Positions 7,528-15,322 of a stretch of 64,000 bases of DNA are shown piece after piece. The notes under the pieces are model-generated. The model saw nothing but the letters and a program-made list of their open reading frames with translations. It had not been told where the DNA came from and searched no databases. The stretch is taken from contig NZ_JAVIFW010000006.1 in assembly GCF_031157275.1 (NCBI RefSeq), positions 186,001 through 250,000 of the forward strand, given 5' to 3'. Position numbers and translations under genes: made by a program. The DNA is from Streptomyces sp. LHD-70 (GTDB taxonomy: Bacteria; Actinomycetota; Actinomycetes; Streptomycetales; Streptomycetaceae). How positions within the stretch are numbered: the stretch's first letter is position 1; every line of letters starts with the position of its first letter.

Positions 7528-9537
7528 TTGAACACCGATCCGAACCTGCTGTGGGCCCCGACCGCCGCGCGGGCCGAGCAGTCCGACGTCGCCGCCTTCA
7601 TGCGCATGCTCGACCGGACCCGAGGTCTCCGGTTCGCCGACTACGCCGAGCTCTGGCGGTGGAGCACGACCGACCCGAACGCGTTCTGGGCGGCGGTGTG
7701 GGAGTACTACGGCCTCGATGCCGTCAGTGCCTACGACACCGTCCTCGACGATCCGCGCATGCCGGGCGCGCGCTGGTTCCCGGGCGCCCGGATCAACTTC
7801 GCCGAGCGGTGCCTGGCCCGGACACCCGACGGGCGCACCGCCCTGATCGAGGTGCCCGAGAGCGGCCCTCCGGTGGAGACGTCGTGGCGGCAGCTGCGGC
7901 GCGATGTCGCGGCCCTGGCCGCCTCCTTGCGCGCCATGGGTGTGGAGCCGGGCGACTGCGTGGCGGGCTTTCTCCCCAACACGGCGGCAGCGGTGGTCGC
8001 CCTGCTGGCCAGCGCGGCGGTCGGCGCGGTGTGGACGGTGTGTTCCCCCGAGTTCGGTACGGCGGGGGTGGCCGCCCGGCTGCGGCAGGCCGAGCCGAAG
8101 GTGCTGGTGGCCGCCGACGGCTACCGCTACGCGGGCAAGGAGTTCGACCGGCGCTCCGCGGTCGCCGAGATCCTGGACGAACTGCCCACCGTCCGGCACG
8201 TGATCGCCGTGGACCTCCTCACCGAGTCCCGGGCAGGGTCCGGAACGGGGTCCGGAGGGCCGGGCCGCTCAGGCGTGGCGCGGCACTCCTGGTCCGACGC
8301 CGTCGCCGACGAGGCGGAACTCCGCTTCGCCGACGTCCCGTTCGACCATCCCCTGTGGATCCTCTGGTCATCGGGCACCACCGGTCCGCCCAAGGGCATG
8401 GTGCAGGGCCACGGCGGCATCGTCGTGGAGCTGCTCAAGGCCCTCGGGCTCGGCGCCGACGTACGGCCCGACGACCGCTGCCTCTTCCACACGTCCACCG
8501 CCTGGATGCTGTGGAACTTCATGGTCGGCTGTCTGCTGCACGGCGCCACCCTGGTCCTGTACGACGGCAGCCCCACCCATCCCGACGTGAACGGTGTCTG
8601 GCGCGTGGCGGAAGTCAGCCGCGCGACGGTGGTCGGGGTCGGCGCCGCCTATCTCACGGCCGGTGAGAACGCGGACGCCCACCCGGCCTCCGCGCACGAC
8701 CTGAGCAGGGTGCGCTCCGTGCTGCAGACCGGTTCGGCCCTTCCCGACAGCACCTGGCGGTGGGTGTACGACCGGGTCTCCGACGATGTGTGGCTGCAGT
8801 CGATCTGCGGGGGCACGGACGTGTGCTCCGTACTCGCCGGGGGTTCGGCACTGCTGCCGGTACGGGCCGGACGCATCCAGTGCCCGGCGCTCGGAGTCGC
8901 CCTGGCGGCGTGGGACAGCGACGGGCGTCCGGTCGAGGACCAGCAGGGCGAACTGGTCGTCACCGCGCCCCTGCCCTCGATGCCCTTGTATTTCCTCGGT
9001 GACCCGGACGGCGAGCGGTACCGGTCGAGCTACTTCGACACGTATCCCGGGGTGTGGCGCCACGGAGACTGGGTCTCGGTGGCGAACGACCTGTCCGTGG
9101 TGGTGGCCGGGCGCTCGGACGCGACCCTCAACCGCATGGGCATCCGCATGGGTTCGGCGGAACTGTACGCCGTCGTCGAGGCGCTGCCGGAGATCGCCGA
9201 CAGCCTGGTCGTCGGCGTGGAGGCGCCGGACGGCACGTACAGCATGCCGCTCTTCGTGGTGCCGGCCTCCGGTGCGGAGGTCGACGAGCGACTGAAGGCC
9301 CGAGTCGCCGGAGAGATCAAGCAGCGGCTCTCGCCCCGGCACGTCCCGGACGCCATCGTGCCGGTGGCCGCCGTCCCGAGAACCCTGACAGGCAAGAAGC
9401 TGGAGGTCCCGGTCAAACGCATCCTCCAGGGGGCGCCCGTGGCCGAGGTGCGTGCCGAGGGGACGATCTCGCACCCGGAGATGCTGGCGTGGTTCGCCGA
9501 CTTCGCCGCCGGGAGGGGGAGTCCGGGACCGGGGTGA
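7528..9537 (+). CDS. Acetoacetyl-CoA synthetase (acetoacetate-CoA ligase)
   Basis: A 669-residue adenylate-forming enzyme, the usual length for acetoacetyl-CoA synthetases. The ATP-binding loop SSGTTGPPKGMVQGH lies near residue 285 and the C-terminal motif with catalytic Lys (RTLTGKKLEVPVK) near residue 625. The N-terminal half has the FAEWRW-like and ARINFAE segments of this family. It converts acetoacetate, ATP and CoA to acetoacetyl-CoA. The start is a TTG at 7528 supported by CTGGAGG four bases upstream. As the last gene of the locus it would recover the acetoacetate released by BKACE. Confidence 0.9.
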   Translation: MNTDPNLLWAPTAARAEQSDVAAFMRMLDRTRGLRFADYAELWRWSTTDPNAFWAAVWEYYGLDAVSAYDTVLDDPRMPGARWFPGARINFAERCLARTPDGRTALIEVPESGPPVETSWRQLRRDVAALAASLRAMGVEPGDCVAGFLPNTAAAVVALLASAAVGAVWTVCSPEFGTAGVAARLRQAEPKVLVAADGYRYAGKEFDRRSAVAEILDELPTVRHVIAVDLLTESRAGSGTGSGGPGRSGVARHSWSDAVADEAELRFADVPFDHPLWILWSSGTTGPPKGMVQGHGGIVVELLKALGLGADVRPDDRCLFHTSTAWMLWNFMVGCLLHGATLVLYDGSPTHPDVNGVWRVAEVSRATVVGVGAAYLTAGENADAHPASAHDLSRVRSVLQTGSALPDSTWRWVYDRVSDDVWLQSICGGTDVCSVLAGGSALLPVRAGRIQCPALGVALAAWDSDGRPVEDQQGELVVTAPLPSMPLYFLGDPDGERYRSSYFDTYPGVWRHGDWVSVANDLSVVVAGRSDATLNRMGIRMGSAELYAVVEALPEIADSLVVGVEAPDGTYSMPLFVVPASGAEVDERLKARVAGEIKQRLSPRHVPDAIVPVAAVPRTLTGKKLEVPVKRILQGAPVAEVRAEGTISHPEMLAWFADFAAGRGSPGPG

Positions 9538-9571
9538 CAGTCCGGCGCGCAGCAACTGCCCGCGCCCTGGG

Positions 9572-9611
9572 GCGTGCCGGAGTGCGCCGGAGTGTGCCGG
9601 AGAGCGCCGGA
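9572..9611. repeat. Four 10-bp tandem repeats in an intergenic region
   Basis: Copies close to GTGCCGGA(G) recur with a 10-base period after the acetoacetyl-CoA synthetase gene. Nothing else recognisable lies between 9538 and the small gene at 9776. Confidence 0.7.
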
Positions 9612-9775
9612 CGGTGGCCGAGGCGTGCGCGTGGATCAGGAGGTGCCCCCCGGCGTATCCGCGCGCCCCCCTCGCCCCGGGTGTGAACTGTTTGTTCCGG
9701 ATCGGCAGTTGGGCAAGCTTGACGGTGGCGGTACGACCACACCGACCACACATCCCGAACGGCGAGGTGGCACTG

Positions 9776-9994
9776 ATGCCCGACACGAGTCCGGAACCGA
9801 TCGCGACCTTCTGCGGCAAATGCGACTGCGGCTGCCCGCAGTTGTTCGTCGACGTCGACGCGCCCGCGGACAAGCGCGTGCGTATCACCGACGACTTCGG
9901 TCAGCAGGTGCAGATGAGCGAGGAGCAGTTCGCCGACCTGGTGGCCCAGGCCAAGGGCGGCGAACTCGACCGCCTGGTCGCGGCTTCCGCCTGA
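9776..9994 (+). CDS. Small Cys-containing protein of unknown function (72 aa)
   Basis: A 72-residue protein starting at ATG 9776 after GAGGTGG. It begins with about ten residues, then a compact FCGKCDCGCPQLFVD segment with four cysteines at roughly residues 13-20 (C-x2-C-x-C-x-C), followed by a charged region (KRVRITDDFGQQVQMSEE) ending in a helix. The cysteine cluster suggests metal binding or a modified peptide. No signal peptide is seen. A strong terminator follows. I recognise the style of conserved streptomycete small proteins but cannot name a family. Confidence 0.7.
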   Translation: MPDTSPEPIATFCGKCDCGCPQLFVDVDAPADKRVRITDDFGQQVQMSEEQFADLVAQAKGGELDRLVAASA

Positions 9995-10000
9995 GGCGGG

Positions 10001-10053
10001 GGCTTCGGCGGCCTGCCTCCGTAGCGGGAAGCAGGCCGCCGATGCCCGAAGCC
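10001..10053 (+). terminator. Strong stem-loop terminator after the small Cys protein
   Basis: An 11-bp perfect stem CGGCGGCCTGC (10006-10016) pairs with GCAGGCCGCCG (10031-10041). An outer pair GGCTTCGG (10001-10008) and CCGAAGCC (10046-10053) overlaps its base. It lies between the plus-strand small gene and the convergent racemase-like gene, so it may work in both directions. Confidence 0.8.
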
Positions 10054-10063
10054 AGCGCAGACC

Positions 10064-10762
10064 TCAGGTGACCTCCACCACTGCCCGAACCACCCGGCAG
10101 GCCGCCGGGATCGGACCGATCACCGGGATCGGAAAGCGGTCGCGGAGGGATTCTGCGGCCTCGCCCAAGGGGCCGCCGCCGATGATGACCGCTTCGGCGC
10201 CGTCCTGCGCACGGCAGGCCTCGACCGCCTCGGCCAGGCGCTCCGTCAACTCCTCGGGGGCAGCGGACAGTTGGCGCGGGTCGCCCTGGGTGAGGCGGAT
10301 GCCGGTGTACTGCCCGGACCAGCCGAGGTGGGCGACGCGGGCGGCGATCGCGGCGGTCAGGCCCGGGGTGGTCGTGGCGATGCCGAAGCGGCGGCCCGAC
10401 GACGCGGCCTCCGCCAGGGCCGCCTCGGCGATGCCCACGACGGGGAGGGAGGTGCGGGACCGCAGTTCCTCGACGCCGGGGTCGCCGAACGCGCCCACCA
10501 CGAACGCCCCGATGCGCGGACCGTCCGGCCCGGCGAGGGCCCGCTGTGCGGCTCGTACGACCTGGGGTTCCGCGGCGCGCAGGGCGACCTCGTCAAGGAG
10601 CATGGCGGGGCCTTCGGCGACGGTGAGTCCGAGCACCTCGTAGCCGTCATCGGGGCGCAGGGTGCGGCGGGCGATCGTGGCCATCATCTCGGTCGTGGCC
10701 TGCGAGGTGTTGGGGTTGATCAGGGCTACGGCTGTCGCGGTCACAGGCTTATCGTCGCTCAC
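10064..10762 (-). CDS. Hydantoin/Asp-Glu racemase-family protein lacking both catalytic cysteines
   Basis: A 232-residue protein with the family's N-terminal INPNTSQATTEMM and the GDPG motif. Active racemases use two cysteines, one in a CFGDPG-like block and one in a GCAGM-like block. Here the first position is Ala91 (GAFGDPG) and the second falls in IIGGGPLG around Gly196. It may therefore be inactive as a racemase or use a different chemistry, such as a lyase or decarboxylase. The start is GTG at 10762 with GGGGGAC upstream. No operon partner points to a pathway. Confidence 0.8.
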   Translation of the reverse strand: MSDDKPVTATAVALINPNTSQATTEMMATIARRTLRPDDGYEVLGLTVAEGPAMLLDEVALRAAEPQVVRAAQRALAGPDGPRIGAFVVGAFGDPGVEELRSRTSLPVVGIAEAALAEAASSGRRFGIATTTPGLTAAIAARVAHLGWSGQYTGIRLTQGDPRQLSAAPEELTERLAEAVEACRAQDGAEAVIIGGGPLGEAAESLRDRFPIPVIGPIPAACRVVRAVVEVT

Positions 10763-10841
10763 GTCGTCCCCCGTGCAGTCCGTCGGCGGAACCGCGACTC
10801 GGCACCCGGGCCGGGGGCCCTGTCCGGCGCCGCGGGCGCGC

Positions 10842-11576
10842 TCACCCCCGGAGCGACGACCAGCGGCGCGGGCGGTGGCCGCAGCGCGGGGACGGCGGGG
10901 GTGTGGTGAGGAGGCGGCGGACCTGTTCGCCGGCCTCCACCGCGTTGCGGGCCGTGGCCGGGAAGAGGAGGCGGAGGTCGCAGTGGCCTTCGCGGTACTC
11001 GCAGCGCAGCGTGAGGCCGTGGCGGTCGACGGCGAGGGGGAGGGTCCGCTGCACGCCGTACGGGAGGCTGGTGCCGCTGCGCAGGAGGAGGTCGGTGACC
11101 ATGTCGTCGTGGGCGTCGGCGAGATGGGTCAGCATCGCCGCCTCCTCGACGGCGAGCGGGTCGGCCTGCGCGAGGGCGTACTCGTCAAGGCCCACCTCGT
11201 AAGTGCCGGTCGCCGTGCGGAGGGTGACGCGGGCGAGGTCGAGGCGGAGCGCTTCGCTGTCGCCGGACGGGGCGAGCCAGCCGGAGATGGTGACGCGGGC
11301 CCGGACGCGGTCGCGGAGCGCCGTCGGGGCGATGTCCGTGAACTCCAGGAGCGCGGCGAGGCTGCCGCGCGGGGCGGTGGCGACCTGGGCGACGAGCGGG
11401 GTGTCGGCCTGGGGGTGCAGGGTGATCTGGCCCTTGCTGCCGACGGAGTGCATACCGATGAGGTCGTAGTCCTGCCCGTGGGTGGTGAGGGACAGGGAGA
11501 CCGCCTGGGCCAGGAGGGAGCGCACACGCTCCGCGGCGGTCTGCTCGGGCAGGTCGAGTTCTGCGGCGGCGCTCAA
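10842..11576 (-). CDS. DUF2470-domain protein under iron control
   Basis: A 244-residue protein; the C-terminal part (REGHCDLRLLFPATARNAVEAGEQVRRLL) is the DUF2470 domain found at the C terminus of haem-binding/haem-utilisation proteins. The N-terminal two thirds resemble the split-barrel proteins that pair with it. I chose the TTG at 11576 because AAGGAG lies six bases upstream; an in-frame GTG at 11630 would start inside the iron box. The iron box 55 bases upstream implies repression by a DmdR1/IdeR-type regulator in iron excess. A role in haem or iron handling is likely. Confidence 0.8.
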   Translation of the reverse strand: MSAAAELDLPEQTAAERVRSLLAQAVSLSLTTHGQDYDLIGMHSVGSKGQITLHPQADTPLVAQVATAPRGSLAALLEFTDIAPTALRDRVRARVTISGWLAPSGDSEALRLDLARVTLRTATGTYEVGLDEYALAQADPLAVEEAAMLTHLADAHDDMVTDLLLRSGTSLPYGVQRTLPLAVDRHGLTLRCEYREGHCDLRLLFPATARNAVEAGEQVRRLLTTPPPSPRCGHRPRRWSSLRG

Positions 11577-11630
11577 GGGGGACTCCTTGCGGGGAGGGCG
11601 GGGCGGGGTGCGACAGTGACGCGGACTCAC

Positions 11631-11649
11631 TGAGGTAAGGCTAACCTAA
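11631..11649. promoter_or_regulatory. Iron box (DmdR1/IdeR operator)
   Basis: TGAGGTAAGGCTAACCTAA matches the consensus TTAGGTTAGGCTAACCTAA at 17 of 19 positions. It lies 55 bases before the chosen start of the DUF2470 gene. This is the binding site expected for the actinobacterial iron-dependent repressor. Confidence 0.9.
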
Positions 11650-11686
11650 CTGCCCCGCGCTCCGTCCGCTACCCTCCTCGATCTCC

Positions 11687-11740
11687 CCCAGCTACCGCTG
11701 GGAGGTGCCCCCGGAGGGGCTCAATTTCGAGCCCCTCCGG
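11687..11740. terminator. Double hairpin intergenic element, probable terminator
   Basis: Two adjacent stems. CCCAGC/GCTGGG (11687-11702) is followed by a perfect 12-bp stem, CCGGAGGGGCTC (11711-11722) with GAGCCCCTCCGG (11729-11740), loop AATTTC. It lies downstream of the minus-strand TetR gene that ends at 11762 and upstream of the iron box. The same style of sequence occurs between many streptomycete genes and a relative occurs at 61781 in this window. Confidence 0.75.
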
Positions 11741-11761
11741 CGATGCCGGTCCACCGAACCC

Positions 11762-12463
11762 CTAGCCCCCGACCGGGTCCCCCGCCCCCGGCGCGTCCAG
11801 CGGCGTGAGTCCCGTCGCCCACACCCGTCCGTACACCGACAGGTCCCGCAGGTGGGCCGTGATCTGCTCCGCGGTGTAGCCCGTGTCCGTCTCCACCCAC
11901 CAGGACAGGAGCGCGATCAGCTCGCCGGTCCAGGCGCGGGCGACCACGTCGAGCGGGACGCGGGGGGTGACGCCGAGCTGCTCCGTGCGCTCGCGGAAGA
12001 GGCTCTCCGCCTTGGCCCGGATCAGGTCGGTGAACTCGCGCAGGGCGCGCCCGTCGCCCTCGCCGCGGAGGATCACCTGGTAGACGGGGCGCTCCTGTTC
12101 GGCGTGCTGGAAGATGTAGAGCACCGGGAGGCCCGTGAAGCCCTGTTCCCTGGCCTGTTCGACGGCGGGCAGCAGGCGTTCGCGGTCGTGGGCGAGGTCC
12201 TGGACGATCCCGATGAGCAGGTCCTCCTTGTCGCGGTAGTGCGCGTAGAAGGTGGCCCGGCCGATGTCCGCGCGCTCGGTGATCTCCTCGACCGTGATCG
12301 CGTGGAACCCCTTCTCCAGGACCAGTCCGACCAGGGCCGTGCGCAGGGCGGCACGGGTCCTGCGTACGCGGCGGTCGCCGATGGACTTGCCCGTCCCGGC
12401 CCCTGTCCCGGGCGGGGTGGCGGTGGCGGGGCGGCCCTCTTCGGCTGCGCGGTTCATCTGCAC
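11762..12463 (-). CDS. TetR-family regulator
   Basis: A 233-residue protein. The N-terminal HTH reads ITVEEITERADIGRATFYAHYRDKEDLL (about residues 60-88), the classic TetR pattern; the ligand-binding C-terminal domain is not diagnostic. I place the start at GTG 12463 with AGAGG seven bases upstream; an ATG two codons later is possible. It is divergent from the flavoprotein gene at 12785, with a 321-base intergenic region between them, and is therefore the likely regulator of that gene. Confidence 0.9.
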   Translation of the reverse strand: MQMNRAAEEGRPATATPPGTGAGTGKSIGDRRVRRTRAALRTALVGLVLEKGFHAITVEEITERADIGRATFYAHYRDKEDLLIGIVQDLAHDRERLLPAVEQAREQGFTGLPVLYIFQHAEQERPVYQVILRGEGDGRALREFTDLIRAKAESLFRERTEQLGVTPRVPLDVVARAWTGELIALLSWWVETDTGYTAEQITAHLRDLSVYGRVWATGLTPLDAPGAGDPVGG

Positions 12464-12548
12464 GTCGTTCCCTCTGTCGATTCCGCTTCGGTGTCCCAGT
12501 CGTTGGCCCGACCCTAACGCCGGGCTTATGTTGCCACACGCCAAGCTT

Positions 12549-12573
12549 GTTACGAGATGGTTTGTTCGGTAAC
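12549..12573. promoter_or_regulatory. Inverted repeat between the TetR and flavoprotein genes, weak operator candidate
   Basis: GTTAC (12549-12553) and GTAAC (12569-12573) form a 5-bp inverted repeat with 15 bases between, in an AT-richer patch of the divergent region 12464-12784. The rest of that 321-base gap shows no gene or repeat that I can identify. Confidence 0.3.
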
Positions 12574-12784
12574 TCGATGAGCGGGATGGTCGTGTGCGCG
12601 AGGGCGGCGTTCCCGTGCGTGGGCGCTCTGGCGTCCCTACTTGCCTGGGGGTCGGGCTGCCAAAGAAGGCGGCGCGCTGAAATCCCGTACGGCCGGTGGT
12701 GCCCGACTCGCCCTGGAATACTGGCAGTTGACCACGGACCGGCGGACCGGTCGGCCCGGGCGCGGCAAAGGGGCGTGAGCATCG

Positions 12785-14305
12785 GTGACCTTACCGGCGG
12801 CGGAGCCGGGCGACAGCGTGGGTGTGCGGGGCGGCGGGCGGCACGCCGTCGTCGTCGGCGGGAGTCTGGCGGGGCTGCTCGCGGCGCGGGTGCTCGTCGA
12901 GCACGCCGAGCGCGTGACCGTGATCGAGCGGGACCGCTTCGCCGCCGAGGCCGGACCGCGGCCCGGGGTCCCGCAGGGCCGGCACACGCACGTCCTGCTC
13001 GACGGCGGCCAGCGCGCCCTGGACGAGGTGCTGCCCGGCTTCATGGACGAGCTGCGGGCCGCGGGTTCACCGCGCGTCGGCATGCCGGACGACGTGGTGC
13101 AGTTGCAGGGCGGCCGCTGGTTCCGGCGCACCCCGGCGTCGACCTATCTGCACACCGGTACGCGGCCCCAGCTCGAACACCTCGTACGGCAGCGGGTGTT
13201 GGCGCATCCGGCGATCGAGGTGGCCGAGGGCGCCGAGGCCGTCGGACTCCTGGGGGACGCCGCGCGCGTACGCGGGGTGCTGCTGCGGGAGCGCGGGGAC
13301 GAGGCGCGGGACGGTCAGGGTGGGCAGGACGCGCGGGGCGTTCGGGGCACGCCGGGCGTTCGGGGCGTTCGGGCGGAGGCGCGGCCGCTCGCCGCCGATC
13401 TGGTCGTGGACGCCTCCGGGCGCGGCACGAAGGCCGCGCGGTGGCTCGCCCGGATCGGGGCCGACGCCCCGCCCGAGGAGACCATCGAGACCGGCCTCGC
13501 CTACGCCTCCCGCGTCTACCGCGACCGCGACGGCCGGCTCGGCGGACAGGCCCTCGGCTTCAATATCGTCGCCGACCCCGCCCAGACGTACGGCTGTGTC
13601 GTCCTGCCCCTGGAGGACGGCACCTGCATCGTCACGTTCTCCGGCCTGCGCGGCGACGAACCGCCCACGGGCGACGAGGAGTTCGCCGCCTTCGCGAAGC
13701 GGCTACCGCACCCGGTCGTGCACCAGTGGCTGCGCGCCGCCGAACCGCTCACCCCCGCGTACGGCTTCCGGCAGACCGCGAACGTCCGGCGCCGCTACGA
13801 CCTGCCCGGCCGCCGCCCCGCCGGATTCCTCGCCACGGGTGACGCGCTGTGCACGTTCAACCCGATCTACGGCCAGGGCATGGCCGTCGCGGCGCGCAAC
13901 GCCGTCGCCCTGCGCGACGCGCTCGCCGACAGCCGCCGCACCCCGACCACGCGCCGCGTCCAGGCCGCGATCCTCGCCTCGTCCGGGCAGGCCTGGGACA
14001 TCTCGGCGGGATCCGACAAGAAGATGCCGGGCGCCACGGGCAACGCGGTGGCCTCCAGTGCTCTCGAACGGCCCGTCGGCTGGTATCTGGAACGCGTCCT
14101 GGAGCGGTACGCCACCGACCCCGTCGTCGGCGACGCCTTCCGCTCCGTCCTCACGCTCACCGCCCCGCTCACGTCGCTGTTCGCTCCGCGAGTGGCCGGG
14201 CGAGTGCTGTTCGGAGCGGTCGGGGCCGCGCCCGTGGAGCCGCCGAGGGAGCGGGAGGGCGCGGCACCCGTGTCGCAGTTGGGCCGAACGGGTGAGTTGG
14301 CGTAA
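12785..14305 (+). CDS. FAD-dependent monooxygenase-like flavoprotein
   Basis: A 506-residue protein with an N-terminal FAD-binding Rossmann motif AVVVGGSLAGLLAARVL (residues 20-36), the DASGRG block near residue 213 and the second FAD motif GDALCTFNPIYGQGMAVAARNA near residue 350. This is the layout of 2-polyprenyl-6-methoxyphenol-hydroxylase-like enzymes. A low-complexity Gly/Arg/Val stretch encoded by repeated GGGCGTTCG-type units (about 13320-13375) interrupts the middle. The start is GTG 12785. The divergent TetR gene suggests inducible expression by an aromatic or drug-like ligand. The substrate is unknown. Confidence 0.82.
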   Translation: MTLPAAEPGDSVGVRGGGRHAVVVGGSLAGLLAARVLVEHAERVTVIERDRFAAEAGPRPGVPQGRHTHVLLDGGQRALDEVLPGFMDELRAAGSPRVGMPDDVVQLQGGRWFRRTPASTYLHTGTRPQLEHLVRQRVLAHPAIEVAEGAEAVGLLGDAARVRGVLLRERGDEARDGQGGQDARGVRGTPGVRGVRAEARPLAADLVVDASGRGTKAARWLARIGADAPPEETIETGLAYASRVYRDRDGRLGGQALGFNIVADPAQTYGCVVLPLEDGTCIVTFSGLRGDEPPTGDEEFAAFAKRLPHPVVHQWLRAAEPLTPAYGFRQTANVRRRYDLPGRRPAGFLATGDALCTFNPIYGQGMAVAARNAVALRDALADSRRTPTTRRVQAAILASSGQAWDISAGSDKKMPGATGNAVASSALERPVGWYLERVLERYATDPVVGDAFRSVLTLTAPLTSLFAPRVAGRVLFGAVGAAPVEPPREREGAAPVSQLGRTGELA

Positions 14306-14355
14306 GAATTGGCCGGTACAGACGACGAGTGCGAGCCCGGACGGGGTGTGGGGCA

Positions 14356-14754
14356 GTGAACAGCTACCGGCGCGACGCCACTGATGAACAGTGGGAGGGG
14401 CTCGCCCAGGTCGTGCCGCTGCGCAGCGGCGACGAGTGGCCGTCCTGGCCGGGCCACCGGGCGATGGCGGAGACCGGGTACGACAGCCGGCGCCAGTTCG
14501 TCGTGCACCGGGTGAACGTCTTCGCGGACGCCCGCGAGGTCGCCGAGACCCTGATGGCCGAGATCCCGGTGCTGCTCGACCTGTCCGGCGCGGAGGGCGA
14601 AGTCGCCAAGCGCGTACTGGACTTCAGCAGCGGCGTCGTCATGGGCCTCGGCAGCGGCATGCACCGGGTCGACCGGAACGTCTTCCTGCTCACTCCGCCC
14701 GGCACCGAGGTCCAGGGCCTCGTGGAGGACGGGGCGACGGCGCCCCGCGGCTGA
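14356..14754 (+). CDS. sepF: SepF-family cell division protein (paralogue)
   Basis: A 132-residue protein whose C-terminal half matches the SepF fold: VNVFADAREVAETLMAEIPVLLDLSG followed by AKRVLDFSSGVVMGLGSGMHRVDRNVFLLTP. SepF links FtsZ to the membrane. The N-terminal part is short and lacks the long linker of the main SepF of the division cluster, so this is probably one of the extra streptomycete SepF-like paralogues. The start is GTG 14356. Its TGA stop overlaps an ATG upstream of the MazG-like frame, so the two genes are likely coupled. Confidence 0.85.
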   Translation: MNSYRRDATDEQWEGLAQVVPLRSGDEWPSWPGHRAMAETGYDSRRQFVVHRVNVFADAREVAETLMAEIPVLLDLSGAEGEVAKRVLDFSSGVVMGLGSGMHRVDRNVFLLTPPGTEVQGLVEDGATAPRG

Positions 14755-14783
14755 TGTCGGACCCGGGTGGTACACCTGGGGGC

Positions 14784-15146
14784 GTGACCGACCTGGACGT
14801 GAAGGAATTGCAGCGCCGCCTCGCGGAGTTCGCCGCGGCGCGTGACTGGCAGCAGTACCACACCCCGAAGAACCTGGTCTCGGCGCTCAGCGTGGAGGCG
14901 GCCGAACTGGTCGAGATCTTCCAGTGGTTGACGCCCGAGCAGTCCGCCTCGGTGATGGACGACCCCGAGTCGGCCCACCGGGTGACCGACGAGGTCGCCG
15001 ACGTACTGGCGTATCTGCTGCAGCTCTGCGAGGTGCTCGGGATCGACGCGTTGGCCGCTCTGGCTGCGAAGATCGAGCGCAACGAGCAGCGTTTCCCGGT
15101 GGGTTCGGCCGAACCTAAGATCCCTCGTCGTCACTCTGCGGAGTGA
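14784..15146 (+). CDS. MazG-like nucleotide pyrophosphohydrolase
   Basis: A 120-residue single-domain MazG-type protein. The magnesium-binding E-x2-E ... E-x2-D pattern is visible as SVEAAELVEIFQW and DEVADVLAYLLQL. Such enzymes hydrolyse (d)NTPs, often non-canonical ones. Two starts are possible: GTG at 14784 after CTGGGGG, which begins MTDLDVKELQRR, or ATG at 14754 overlapping the SepF stop, adding ten Gly/Pro-rich residues. I prefer 14784. It follows the SepF paralogue directly on the same strand. Confidence 0.85.
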   Translation: MTDLDVKELQRRLAEFAAARDWQQYHTPKNLVSALSVEAAELVEIFQWLTPEQSASVMDDPESAHRVTDEVADVLAYLLQLCEVLGIDALAALAAKIERNEQRFPVGSAEPKIPRRHSAE

Positions 15147-15322
15147 TCGACAGGGTCTGATTCGAGTTTCTGTCCAGAGATTTCCGTATTCCCCTGGTCT
15201 TTTGGTCTGATTACCTTCACTCTGGGTAGTGGAGTGGAAGAGTGCGACTGAGACTGACCGGCCGAACTGCCCCGAGCGGTCCGGCAGTTGGGCGGTCGCA
15301 CCACGGCGAACGGGGACGGCAG

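Noticed and set aside
15201..15232. Promoter-like TTGGTC ... TAGTGG before the DUF6099-like gene
   Set aside because: The spacing of 19 bases and weak -10 make it too uncertain to list as a feature.
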